A stretch of DNA of 50,545 nt from Ignavibacteriales bacterium (GTDB lineage Bacteria > Bacteroidota > Ignavibacteria > Ignavibacteriales > Melioribacteraceae), in assembly GCA_016177735.1 (NCBI GenBank), contig JACOUS010000012.1:1-50545 (forward strand), read 5' to 3'. The notes under the pieces were generated by a model. That model was not told the DNA's origin. It was given only the letters and a program-made list of their open reading frames with translations, and searched no databases. The position numbers and the translations under genes were made by a program. This document shows positions 40,347 to 48,896 of this stretch, in pieces. How positions within the stretch are numbered: the stretch's first letter is position 1; every line of letters begins with the position of its first letter.

Positions 40347-41111
40347 ATGCAAAAAATTCTCGTAATTGAAGACGACGAATCGTACATCGACAACATAAAA
40401 ATTCTTCTTGAAGAGGAAGACTACTCTGTTGTAACGGCTTTGAATGGTTCGGAAGGAATTCAACGAGCATCAAAGGAAAATCCGGATTTGATCATTTGCG
40501 ATATAATGCTTCCGGATATCAGCGGGCATTCGGTTCTTGAAGAATTGCGGAAACGGCAGAAAACGAAATTTGTTCCGTTCATTTTTCTTACTGCAAAATC
40601 ATCTGCAAGCGACGTGCGTGAAGGGATGAATCTCGGTGCTGACGATTATCTTACCAAACCATTTTTAGCAAATGATCTTCTTAAAGCTGTTGAAACGCGT
40701 CTCGAAAAATATAAACTGCTTCTTAAAGCCGTGAAGTCGTCAAAAAATTCTGCTGATGAAAAAACAAAACTCGATCATGACAATTATGTTTTGCTTCCGA
40801 CCGGGAAGAATTATGAGATGGTCTATGTCGAAGATATAGTCTGCATAACATCGGAAGGAGTTTATACAAATGTTTTCACAAAAGACGGGAAGAAAGTATT
40901 AATGAGAAAACTTTTGAAGGAGTGGGAAAAAACTCTGTCCGAAAAAAAATTTACCCGTGTACATAAATCAACATTGATAAATTTAACCTACGTTGGCAAA
41001 ATTGAGAAGTGGTTCAACGGATCATTTAAACTGCTGCTCAAAAATTTTCCGGAACCGCTGATAGTCAGCCGCAGATACTCGGCGCTGCTAAAAAAGAATT
41101 TGATGATCTAA
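40347..41111 (+). CDS. LytTR response regulator
   Basis: 254 residues. Receiver domain 1-125: VIEDDES, phospho-acceptor Asp52 in IICDIMLPD, TAKSSASDV and LTKPF with Lys104. LytTR DNA-binding domain about 150-250: VYVEDIVCITSEGVYTNVFTKDGKKVLMRKLLKEWE, FTRVHKSTLINLTYVGKIEKW and LIVSRRYSALLKK. LytTR regulators bind short direct repeats upstream of secreted-product genes. It is the natural partner of the histidine kinase upstream and a candidate regulator of the block 41683-46355. Confidence 0.93.
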   Translation: MQKILVIEDDESYIDNIKILLEEEDYSVVTALNGSEGIQRASKENPDLIICDIMLPDISGHSVLEELRKRQKTKFVPFIFLTAKSSASDVREGMNLGADDYLTKPFLANDLLKAVETRLEKYKLLLKAVKSSKNSADEKTKLDHDNYVLLPTGKNYEMVYVEDIVCITSEGVYTNVFTKDGKKVLMRKLLKEWEKTLSEKKFTRVHKSTLINLTYVGKIEKWFNGSFKLLLKNFPEPLIVSRRYSALLKKNLMI

Positions 41112-41244
41112 CCAGTGTTTTTCATTTCATAAAAACTACCGGATATTACATACTTCGACCGCTTATTACATTAACATTCATTCCTTACTTATCATAAAAG
41201 ATATTTGAGCCGTAAAAAATTTTTTCCTTTTCAGACAAAGGGAA

Positions 41245-41643
41245 ATGAAAACAATTCTTGTTATTGAAGATGAGGGCTCGATAAGAGACGCGGTTAACAG
41301 CGCGGTAAAGGAAATAGGGTGGCAGACCATTTACTGTACCGATATCTCTTTCGAAATCAAAAGGATTGTTCAGCATTTGCCGGATATAATTGTTGCGGAT
41401 ATAACTTCTTTGAGCAGTGAGAAAGCCGGATTGCTGATGCATCTTAAATCAAGCGCATCATTTTCTTTCATCCCGGTTGTATTAATCGCTGATTCAAAAC
41501 AGCGGGGCAACAAAAAAGTAAATATGAAAAATCTGTTTGATGACGGATTGATTTATTGTCTTTCAAAACCATTTACGAACAAAGAACTTTTAACATTGAT
41601 AAAAGCAATTATCAAACAAACGGAAACAATAAACCCGTGGTGA
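41245..41643 (+). CDS. Stand-alone receiver-domain protein
   Basis: 132 residues, one receiver domain with no output domain. VIEDEGS, the acceptor Asp52 in IIVADITSLSS, and CLSKPF with Lys108 are kept, so phosphorylation is possible. The region after Asp52 (SSEKAGLLMHLKSSASFSF) and a Gly/Lys/Asn-rich insertion near 85-98 differ from classic CheY. It may act as a phosphate sink or protein-protein switch for the upstream kinase. It starts after AAAGGGAA with a TTTTTTCC leader. Confidence 0.88.
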   Translation: MKTILVIEDEGSIRDAVNSAVKEIGWQTIYCTDISFEIKRIVQHLPDIIVADITSLSSEKAGLLMHLKSSASFSFIPVVLIADSKQRGNKKVNMKNLFDDGLIYCLSKPFTNKELLTLIKAIIKQTETINPW

Positions 41644-41682
41644 AAACACAAAATCTATTAACAAAATAAAAAGAGGTTCAAC

Positions 41683-42150
41683 ATGAATAAAAACAGAAGT
41701 TCAATCGCCCGCATAATCATGCTTATTGCTTTTGTTTGTCTGTTCTTTAACACAACGAATTACTTTGCCCAGCAAAAAACACTTTACCAGCGTCTCGGCG
41801 GAGTTAGACCTATTTCGCTGGTAGTTGATGATTTTATCGACCGCCTCGTTTCCAATGATGCTCTCAACGCAAACCCGATGATAAAAGCGGGCCGTGAACA
41901 TTCACCGGCACCTTACCTTAAAGTTCAGGTAACAAATCTTGTTTGCCAGGTAACCGGCGGTCCTTGCGTATATACCGGGCTTGGAATGAAAGAGTCTCAC
42001 ATGCACCTGAATATTACCGAAATGGAATGGCAGGTAATGAGAGATGAGTTCAAAAAATCACTGGATAAATTTGGTGTGCCTGAAAAGGAACAGAAAGAAC
42101 TCTTCGATATAGTCGAAAGCACGAAGAAAGATATAGTTCAAAAAAAGTAA
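41683..42150 (+). CDS. Exported group 1 truncated haemoglobin
   Basis: 155 residues. A signal peptide-like start (NKNRSSIARIIMLIAFVCLFFNTTNYFAQ) precedes a trHb domain: TLYQRLGGVRPISLVVDDFIDRLVSND, LKVQVTNLVCQVTGGPCVYTGLGMKESHMHLNI, where the His of ESH is the proximal haem ligand position, then EW-VMRDEFKKSLDKFGVPEKEQKEL. Truncated globins bind O2 or NO and are usually cytoplasmic; export to the periplasm is unusual. The following SnoaL-like gene begins 20 nt later, so an operon is likely. Two cysteines (LVCQVTGGPC) sit in the domain. Confidence 0.88.
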   Translation: MNKNRSSIARIIMLIAFVCLFFNTTNYFAQQKTLYQRLGGVRPISLVVDDFIDRLVSNDALNANPMIKAGREHSPAPYLKVQVTNLVCQVTGGPCVYTGLGMKESHMHLNITEMEWQVMRDEFKKSLDKFGVPEKEQKELFDIVESTKKDIVQKK

Positions 42151-42170
42151 CAACAAGAAAGGGAAATAAA

Positions 42171-42611
42171 ATGTCTGCAGAAATAAATCTTAAAGTCGCG
42201 AGAGAATTATACGATGCCTTTAACAAAAAGGATTTCTCTCAAAGTCAAAAGCTAATTGCAAGCAGTGCACAATTTAGAGTTGTACCATACAATATGGAAT
42301 CATCCGGCGTAGAAGGTTATTTGCAGATTGTTCAAGGCTGGGCAAATGCTTTCCCGGATGGTTATTGTGATGTTCAAAATATCTATGCCGGTGAAGATTG
42401 GGCAGTGTGCGAGTTTATCGGCAAGGGGGCACACACCGGACCATTGATGTCGCCCAGCGGACAGATAATGCCCACCGGAAAAAAAGTTGAAGTTCCTTTT
42501 TGCGAAGTGATGAAAATAAAAGACGGAAAAGTTGTTTCACTTAACTCATATTTTGATTCTGCCACTATGATGCATCAACTCGGAATACTTGATGAAGTGA
42601 AACATCATTAA
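42171..42611 (+). CDS. SnoaL-like polyketide cyclase/ester cyclase family protein
   Basis: 146 residues after an AAAGGGAAATAAA ribosome site. The NTF2-like cone fold is visible: VARELYDAFNKKDFSQSQKLIASSAQFRVVP, YLQIVQGWANAFPDGYCDVQNIYAGEDWAVCEF, GPLMSPSGQIMPTGKKVEVPFCEVMKIKDGKVVSLNSYFDSATMMHQLG. This fits the 'ester cyclase/SnoaL-like' group, mostly of unknown function. No signal peptide, in contrast to its upstream partner. It lies between the globin and the DUF4331 gene, 20 and 42 nt away. Confidence 0.85.
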   Translation: MSAEINLKVARELYDAFNKKDFSQSQKLIASSAQFRVVPYNMESSGVEGYLQIVQGWANAFPDGYCDVQNIYAGEDWAVCEFIGKGAHTGPLMSPSGQIMPTGKKVEVPFCEVMKIKDGKVVSLNSYFDSATMMHQLGILDEVKHH

Positions 42612-42653
42612 GAAAGACAAATTGAATTCATTAAAAAAATTTTAAGGGAAAAA

Positions 42654-44831
42654 ATGAAAAAGTTAGCTTTATTTATATTGATGACTTTAACGGTAGTTTC
42701 ATTGATGCTTTTTACAAGTCAAAATGAAACCGATGCGTCAAGTCATCGTGAAGCACCGCTGATTAGTTTGGATCCGCTTGCAGATAACACTGACCTTTAT
42801 GCATTCAGGTCGCCGGACGATCCGAACACGGTAACTATTGTTGCAAATTATATTCCGCTCGAACTTCCCGAAGGCGGACCCAACTATGCAACTTTCGGCG
42901 AGGACATTCATTATGAAATTCATATCAAGAATCAAACTTCAACCGCTTCGCTCGGTTCTGCCAAGGATGATATAACATATCGTTTTACTTTTTCTCAAAT
43001 GAACGAAGACCCGACAACATTTTTCAATATTCGATTGGGAAAGCAGAATTTGAAAACTACTTACGTCTGTGAAAAAAGTACGGACGGCGGTTCTTCATGG
43101 ACAGCAATTGTTAGCAGCGGAATTGTTCCGCCGAATAATATCGGTCCGCGTTCAATTGAAGGCGGTGCCGGAATGAACACAAGTTACAGCTCGCTTGTAA
43201 ATCAATCCGTAACGACGGCATCTTCCGGAGAAAAAATATTCTGCGGTCCGCGCGATGATCCGTTCTTTGTTGATCTCGGCGGCGTGTTCGATCTCGGTCA
43301 AACAAGAAGTTCATTCGGAAACGATGCCGCAAATTCCGACAACGCACGAGACGCTGTTGCCGGTTTTAACACTCACGCAATTGTTCTTCAAATACCAATC
43401 AGCAGTTTGCAGAAAGACGGCAAGTCAGTCAGCGAAGCAGAAAATATTTTGGATCCGAATTTTGTAATTGGTGTTTGGGCTTCTGCAAGCCGTCCGCAAA
43501 TTAGAACACTTTCGGAATACGGCGATAAACCTTCATACAGCGGTAAGTGGGTTCAAGTATCGCGTCTCGGTATGCCGCTTGTTAATGAGGCAATTATTCC
43601 AATCGGCGAAAAAGATAAATGGAATGCCGTTACGCCATACAGTGCAGAAGAGCAGCAGTTCATTCAATACTTTGCTAATCCTGAGTTAGCACTTTACATG
43701 GATGACAGCCAGTTCGGCACAGCCGTTCCGGCTCTTGCAAATTTGAGAATACAAACAATGTCGTATCCGGCAATCGGAACAATTACGGGTTATCAATCAC
43801 CCGGTTTTGATTTTCGTAACGGAAAGGACGGTGCATTTGCAGTAACAAAATTAAATCCTCCGCCGGATCTTAGCGGAACAGCTTTCGCAGTTAATTTGAA
43901 TGAAGGATTAGTCGGCGAAGGAAAACCGAGACTCGTGGATATTTATCCGATCTTTTATTTCGGTGTACCGAATGTAATTCCGTACCAGCTTGCAACCGGA
44001 AAGACCGGCGGACCTTTAAGCGCGGGGAAACCTTTCATCAATAATTTTCTTCCGGTAACATCCGATAATGGGAAATTATACGGCGGCGATATGCTGCGAT
44101 TGAATATGGCAACACCGGTTACCGAACGCGGAACAACCGAATACACTCAAAATGCATATGAAGGATTAGTGCGGGCTGCAGTTTTAGGATTAACTGCCGC
44201 ACCGTATAATCAATCGGCAGACATTGAAGCTATTCCGCACATGGATGGATTTCCGAACGGCAGAAGATTGGAAGATGATGTAACAACAATTTCTTTGCAA
44301 GCTGTAGGCGGATTAGTTCTTGCAGCAGTTGGACTTCCGTTTGATGATGCAGTTGCCGGAGATTATTCCGATCTCGCTTCATCGAAACTTGTTGCCGAGC
44401 TGACTTATAATGCCGGTCCCACTCAAAATGATGTTGCGTTGTCGAATAGTTTTCCGTTTCTCGCCGATCCGCACAGCGGATATGATTATGTTAAAAAGTT
44501 AACTGCAGTAAGTCCGGGCACGGTTACTTCTGTTAACGGAGGAAGTACAATCGGTGTTACAGTTCCAACAGCATTTATCCTAGAGCAGAATTATCCGAAT
44601 CCTTTTAATCCTTCTACAACGATAAGTTATCACGTATCAAAAAATGCGCGCGTCAAAATAAAAGTTTTTAATACGCTCGGACAGCAAGTAGCCGAATTAG
44701 TCAATAAAGAACATACACAGGGCACTTATAAAATAAATTGGAATGCGCGCGGACTTGCGAGCGGAACGTATATCTATCAGCTTGAAATCGGGAATTCCGT
44801 AGCGGCTAAGAAAGCAGTGCTGCTCAAGTAA
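42654..44831 (+). CDS. DUF4331 protein with type IX sorting domain
   Basis: 725 residues. Signal peptide (KKLALFILMTLTVVSLMLFTSQ), then a DUF4331 domain: SSHREAPLISLDPLADNTDLYAFRSPDD, an extended beta-rich body and IQTMSYPAIG. The C-terminus (about 640-725) is a Por/type IX sorting domain: FILEQNYPNPFNPSTTISY, KVFNTLGQQVAEL and GTYIYQLEIG. It should be carried over the outer membrane and attached to the cell surface or released. DUF4331 has no established function. It probably shares a transcript with the globin and SnoaL-like genes; a hairpin at 44845-44890 follows. Confidence 0.92.
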   Translation: MKKLALFILMTLTVVSLMLFTSQNETDASSHREAPLISLDPLADNTDLYAFRSPDDPNTVTIVANYIPLELPEGGPNYATFGEDIHYEIHIKNQTSTASLGSAKDDITYRFTFSQMNEDPTTFFNIRLGKQNLKTTYVCEKSTDGGSSWTAIVSSGIVPPNNIGPRSIEGGAGMNTSYSSLVNQSVTTASSGEKIFCGPRDDPFFVDLGGVFDLGQTRSSFGNDAANSDNARDAVAGFNTHAIVLQIPISSLQKDGKSVSEAENILDPNFVIGVWASASRPQIRTLSEYGDKPSYSGKWVQVSRLGMPLVNEAIIPIGEKDKWNAVTPYSAEEQQFIQYFANPELALYMDDSQFGTAVPALANLRIQTMSYPAIGTITGYQSPGFDFRNGKDGAFAVTKLNPPPDLSGTAFAVNLNEGLVGEGKPRLVDIYPIFYFGVPNVIPYQLATGKTGGPLSAGKPFINNFLPVTSDNGKLYGGDMLRLNMATPVTERGTTEYTQNAYEGLVRAAVLGLTAAPYNQSADIEAIPHMDGFPNGRRLEDDVTTISLQAVGGLVLAAVGLPFDDAVAGDYSDLASSKLVAELTYNAGPTQNDVALSNSFPFLADPHSGYDYVKKLTAVSPGTVTSVNGGSTIGVTVPTAFILEQNYPNPFNPSTTISYHVSKNARVKIKVFNTLGQQVAELVNKEHTQGTYKINWNARGLASGTYIYQLEIGNSVAAKKAVLLK

Positions 44832-44844
44832 AAATCTTTTTGTA

Positions 44845-44890
44845 GGACGAAGCGTACAAATCATTAGTTAAATAAGTGTAAGCTTCGTCC
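44845..44890 (+). terminator. Hairpin after the DUF4331 gene
   Basis: GGACGAAGC (44845-44853) pairs with GCTTCGTCC (44882-44890); TAC/GTA next to it can extend the stem around a 1-nt bulge. A TATTTTTA run follows at 44895. Probable terminator separating the DUF4331 and TPR genes. Confidence 0.7.
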
Positions 44891-45017
44891 GGCATATTTT
44901 TACTGTACAAAACTCTTGCTCATGTTCTTTTCTGTTTGATCAAGATTATGAAAATGAGTAAGAGCAAGAATGATTTACGAAATAAATTATTTGTGAGATA
45001 GAAGGAAAGAATTAACA

Positions 45018-46355
45018 ATGAAGAAACAAATTCTAATAGGTGTGTTAGTTACTGCTCTGCTTGCTGCCGGCATAATTGCATACAATAATTTTTTTGTGAG
45101 TGAAAAAATTCCGGCACTACTTCCACGGGCGAACGATTCAAATGTTTCGGCAGAATATTTGAATGCGCAGCGCACGGTTGAATATTACAGAGAGCAGATA
45201 AGAAAAAATCCGGATGATCCGAGAAATTATGTTGAGCTTGCGCAAGTATTTCTTCAAGAAGCCCGCGTTACCGGCAGAGACCACGAATATGTATTGAATG
45301 CAATGGAATTGGTTGATCGTGCACTCGAACTCGATAAAACCAATCTCGATGCAAAACTTACCAAAGCAAATATATTTTTGACCCGGCATAAATTTGAAGA
45401 TGCAAAAAAAATCGGTGAATGGGCTGCCGGAAAATATCCGTACAGTTCTTCTGTTTACGCAATTCTAACCGATGCTTATGTTGAACTCGGCGAATACGAA
45501 AAAGCAGTGAAGGTTTGTGATAAACTTTTGAGCATCAAGCCCGATCTTCGTTCGTACTCGCGCGCTTCGTACATCAGAGAATTACACGGGCAAAGAGAAT
45601 CTGCGATTGATGCAATGCGTTTAGCAGCGGATGCCGGAGTTACCGGGCAAGAAAACCGTGCGTGGGTTTTGTACAATCTCGGTAATCTCTATATGCAAAC
45701 CGGAAAAATTGATACCGCCGCTTTTATCTTCAATGGAATTCTTCAAGAGCGTCCTTCTTATGCTTTTGCACATGCCGGGCTTTCAAAAGTTATGACCGCC
45801 AAAAAAAATTATTCTCTCGCACTTAAACATTTGTTAAAAGCATTTCAATTGATGCCGGAACATTTGTTCATCGAACAAAAGGCTGATTTATATCTTGCAA
45901 TGGGAAATAAAGAGGCGGAGAAAAAACTTATTAATGAAGTTATTGTAGCTTTGAAGGAAGATGAAGGACAAGGATGGAATGTTGATCTCGAGTATGCGCG
46001 GTTTTGTCTCAATCATAACATTAATATAAAAGAAGCCTTCGTGCGCGCAGAACGTGAATACAAAAGGAGAGGAAATAATGTAGAAGTGAAAACGATTTAC
46101 GCGTGGGCGCTTTATAAAATGAACAACTTGAACCGCGCGGCTAAAATTATCGATGAGGTTCTTAAATTTGATTCACGAAATCCGCTTGCTCGTTATTATA
46201 CCGGAGTAATTTATTCCGCGCTTGGCAAAAATGATTTTGCAGTCCGCCATCTCGAAAAATCTTTGACAAAGGGTTTCGCTTGCAACCCGGTGTTTTATGC
46301 CGATGCACAACAACGCATCGGCACTCTCAGAAATAAATTAGTTGCAAGCAGATGA
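45018..46355 (+). CDS. TPR-repeat protein with N-terminal membrane anchor
   Basis: 445 residues. One N-terminal hydrophobic segment (ILIGVLVTALLAAGIIAYNNFF) anchors it to the inner membrane with the rest outside. Residues 50-440 are tandem TPRs (RNYVELAQVFLQEAR, YVLNAMELVDRALELDK, AKLTKANIFLTRHKFEDAKKI, AWVLYNLGNLYMQTGK, ARYYTGVIYSALGKNDFAVRHLEKSL). A scaffold role is likely. In my memory DUF4331 genes are often followed by a TPR gene and a HupE/UreJ-type gene; here the third member is missing and a repeat cluster occupies the downstream gap. Confidence 0.85.
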   Translation: MKKQILIGVLVTALLAAGIIAYNNFFVSEKIPALLPRANDSNVSAEYLNAQRTVEYYREQIRKNPDDPRNYVELAQVFLQEARVTGRDHEYVLNAMELVDRALELDKTNLDAKLTKANIFLTRHKFEDAKKIGEWAAGKYPYSSSVYAILTDAYVELGEYEKAVKVCDKLLSIKPDLRSYSRASYIRELHGQRESAIDAMRLAADAGVTGQENRAWVLYNLGNLYMQTGKIDTAAFIFNGILQERPSYAFAHAGLSKVMTAKKNYSLALKHLLKAFQLMPEHLFIEQKADLYLAMGNKEAEKKLINEVIVALKEDEGQGWNVDLEYARFCLNHNINIKEAFVRAEREYKRRGNNVEVKTIYAWALYKMNNLNRAAKIIDEVLKFDSRNPLARYYTGVIYSALGKNDFAVRHLEKSLTKGFACNPVFYADAQQRIGTLRNKLVASR

Positions 46356-46370
46356 AAATTATAAATAAAA

Positions 46371-46425
46371 CTTAGTGACTTTACGGCGTTCGTTGTTTTA
46401 TTTTACTTTCCGCAAAGTCACTAAG
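46371..46425. repeat. Long inverted repeat after the TPR gene
   Basis: CTTAGTGACTTTACGG (46371-46386) and CCGCAAAGTCACTAAG (46410-46425) pair over 16 nt with one mismatch across a 23-nt loop. The 'AAAGTCACTAAG' type of repeat is seen in many unrelated genomes. No T-run follows, so it is not a standard terminator. Confidence 0.75.
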
Positions 46426-46440
46426 AACAATGTTAAGGTT

Positions 46441-46659
46441 GTTAACTCACCTTGCGCAAAATTTTATATCGAATTGCCATGAACTTTAGTTCGTGGGACA
46501 CCTTGCTGCAAAAACATTGGCTTTAGCCACAATTTCAGCTAAAGCCCAAAATTTAGCAGTTTATTTTCCGCGACTTATCACCGCTGAGCGGGATCCCGTT
46601 TACACGGGAAAAGTCGTGGAAACGGATAATATTATTTTCGCATAACGCAAGTTGTTAAC
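46441..46659. mobile_element. MITE-like modular inverted-repeat element, copy 4
   Basis: With 46371-46425 this fills the 454-nt gap 46356-46809. The ends are GTTAAC-N4-CTTGCG (46441-46456) and CGCAAG-N2-GTTAAC (46646-46659), an inverted pair different in sequence from the AACTGGAGTTACGCAAA ends though GTTA and GCGC/GCAA parts recur. Inside: hairpin CCATGAACT-TT-AGTTCGTGG near 46478-46497, TTGGCTTTAGC/GCTAAAGCC-CAA around 46517-46548, and the cloverleaf 46568-46619. No coding capacity. Confidence 0.55.
46568..46619 (-). repeat. Cloverleaf repeat, copy 6
   Basis: Outer stem CCGCGACTT (46568-46576) pairs with AAGTCGTGG (46611-46619), nine pairs with one G.T. Inner hairpins are ATCACCGC-TGA-GCGGGAT and TCCCGT-TTAC-ACGGGA. 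The loop TGA and the C/G pair added to the second hairpin differ from copies 2 and 3 while pairing is kept. Confidence 0.87.
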
Positions 46660-46809
46660 TCAAAACAAGTCCTTCTATCTGTAAGTTTGATTTTAATTTG
46701 CGAAGCAGACGATTTATATAATTCTATCTCTCCTACAACCAACTGCCTCGTTCAATCGTCTAATTACTGCTATTAAAATACCCTTTAATAAAAATCGAAG
46801 GATCGAGTC

Positions 46810-48837
46810 ATGCAAAAACGAATTGCAATTCTCATCGTAACTTTTTTCATAGTTGTTCCCGGATTAATCTCCGCGCAGCAGAGCAGCGGTTTTGATCTGA
46901 ATAATCTCGATAAATCCGCAAGCCCAGCTCAGGATTTCTATCAATATGCAGTCGGCGGATGGATGAAAAAAAATCCGATACCGGATGAATACAGCCGCTG
47001 GGGTTCATTCGAACAATTGGAAGAAAGAACAAATAAAAATTTGAAATCACTTCTCGAAAAATTTTCTGCAAATCAAAACAAGCAATCAGGTTCGGCAGAA
47101 CAAATGATCGGAGATTTTTTTGCGACCGGCATTGATTCATCGCTGGTTGAAAGACTCGGCATGAAGCCGATTATTCCCGAACTGGCAAAATTGAATTTGG
47201 TGCGCAGCACAAAAGATCTTGTAAATCTTTTTGCAGAAGAATCTTTGTACGGCGTAAACATCCCTTTCAATTTCTTTGCCTCTGTTGATGCAAAGAAAAG
47301 TACCGTGATGGTTTCGCGTTTGTATCAAGGCGGCGTTGCTCTGCCGGATGTTGAGTATTACACAAAAGATGATGCGCGCTCGAAAGAAATCAGAGAAAAA
47401 TATGCTGAGTATATCGTAAACATGTTCAAGTTGATTAATGCAAGCGAAGATGAAGCCAAAGCAAACGCACAAATTGTTATGAACATCGAAACACGTTTGG
47501 CAAAAGCATCCAACACAAGATTGGAAAATAGAAATCCCGAAAAAACTTACAACAAAATGGGAATCGATCAACTTAAAAAATTATCACCGGGATTCGATTG
47601 GGAAGTTTATTTCGAAGGACTCGGAATCGAAAGACCGCCGGTAGTTGTTGTCGGTCAGCCGAAATTTTTTGAAGAAGCCGGTAAAATGATTAACGAAGTT
47701 CCGCTTAATGATTGGAAAGTTTACATCAAATGGCACATCATAAACAATGCGGCAAATTTTTTGAGTTCGGATTTTGTGAACGCGCGTTTTGATTTCTACG
47801 GAAAATTTTTGAACGGCACAAAAGCGCTTCAACCAAGATGGAAAAGAGTTCTCCAAACTTTGAACGGCTCTATCGGGGAATTGATCGGGCAGTTGTACGT
47901 TGCCGAATATTTTCCGCCAGAAGCAAAAGAGCGTGCAAAAAATATTGTTAACAATCTTCTCGTTTCGATGGGCGAAAGTATTAAAAATTTGGATTGGATG
48001 AGCGGCGAAACAAAAGAGCAAGCACTTGTTAAACTCGGTACGTTCGGAGTGAAGATCGGTTATCCCGATAAATGGAAAGATTATTCGGAACTTGAAATTA
48101 AACGCGATACATATTTTAAAAATATTCTCCGCGCTAATTACTGGTCATCAAAAGATAATCTTAAAAAGATCGGTCAGCCGGTCGATAAAACAGAATGGGG
48201 CATGAATCCGCAGACGGTTAATGCTTACTATTCCCCGGTGAGAAACGAAATAGTTTTTCCGGCGGCAATTTTGCAGTGGCCCTTCTTCGATCAAAGCGCA
48301 GACGATGCAATTAATTACGGTGCGATGGGTGTTGTAATCGGTCACGAAATCACACACGGCTTTGACGATCAGGGAAGAAAATATGATGCTCAAGGAAACA
48401 TTAAAGATTGGTGGACAAAAGAAGACGGCGAAAAATTTCAGGAACGCGCGGACAGACTTGCAGATCATTACGACAGTTTCGCGGCAGTCGATACATTTCA
48501 TGTTGACGGCAAACTTACACTCGGCGAAAATATTGCAGATCTCGGCGGACTTACGATTTCATTTTCGGCATTCAAAAAAACAGAACAGTACAAAAAGGGT
48601 GAATCGATTGACGGCTTCACGCCGGCACAAAGATTTTATCTCGGGTACGCACAAGTTTGGGCAAACAATATCCGCGACGAAGCATTGAAACTCCGTTTGA
48701 AAACAGATGTACACTCGCCCGGTAAATTTAGAGCGAACGGACCTTTGATGAACTTGCCGGAATTTTTTGACGCGTTTGGTGTTAACGCCGGCGATACGAT
48801 GAGAAATACTGATGATAAGATTGTGAAGATTTGGTAA
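46810..48837 (+). CDS. M13-family (neprilysin/PepO-like) zinc metallopeptidase
   Basis: 675 residues. Signal peptide (QKRIAILIVTFFIVVPGLISAQ). Peptidase_M13_N about 45-420 (DFYQYAVGGWMKKNPIPDEYSRWGSF); Peptidase_M13 about 460-675 with NAYYSPVRNEIVFPAAIL, the zinc site H512-E-I-T-H516, the third ligand E573 in GENIADLGG, and a closing FRANGPLMNLPEFFDAF. Such enzymes cut oligopeptides up to a few kDa in the periplasm or on the surface. No lipobox is evident. Independent gene after the repeat-filled gap. Confidence 0.96.
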   Translation: MQKRIAILIVTFFIVVPGLISAQQSSGFDLNNLDKSASPAQDFYQYAVGGWMKKNPIPDEYSRWGSFEQLEERTNKNLKSLLEKFSANQNKQSGSAEQMIGDFFATGIDSSLVERLGMKPIIPELAKLNLVRSTKDLVNLFAEESLYGVNIPFNFFASVDAKKSTVMVSRLYQGGVALPDVEYYTKDDARSKEIREKYAEYIVNMFKLINASEDEAKANAQIVMNIETRLAKASNTRLENRNPEKTYNKMGIDQLKKLSPGFDWEVYFEGLGIERPPVVVVGQPKFFEEAGKMINEVPLNDWKVYIKWHIINNAANFLSSDFVNARFDFYGKFLNGTKALQPRWKRVLQTLNGSIGELIGQLYVAEYFPPEAKERAKNIVNNLLVSMGESIKNLDWMSGETKEQALVKLGTFGVKIGYPDKWKDYSELEIKRDTYFKNILRANYWSSKDNLKKIGQPVDKTEWGMNPQTVNAYYSPVRNEIVFPAAILQWPFFDQSADDAINYGAMGVVIGHEITHGFDDQGRKYDAQGNIKDWWTKEDGEKFQERADRLADHYDSFAAVDTFHVDGKLTLGENIADLGGLTISFSAFKKTEQYKKGESIDGFTPAQRFYLGYAQVWANNIRDEALKLRLKTDVHSPGKFRANGPLMNLPEFFDAFGVNAGDTMRNTDDKIVKIW

Positions 48838-48860
48838 GTTGATGTAATTGCTGTCATGTT

Positions 48861-48888
48861 GTAGGGACATGGCGTGCTGTGTCCCTAC
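48861..48888. terminator. Hairpin repeat after the M13 peptidase gene
   Basis: GTAGGGACA (48861-48869) pairs with TGTCCCTAC (48880-48888); the loop TGGCGTGCTG holds a minor GC/GC pair. It lies between convergent genes and resembles 36400-36439 in its arms. Confidence 0.75.
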
Positions 48889-48896
48889 AAAATCAA

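Noticed and set aside
127-46619. CRISPR array
   Set aside because: The cloverleaf copies are spread over 46 kb and in both orientations, with no regular spacers and no cas genes.
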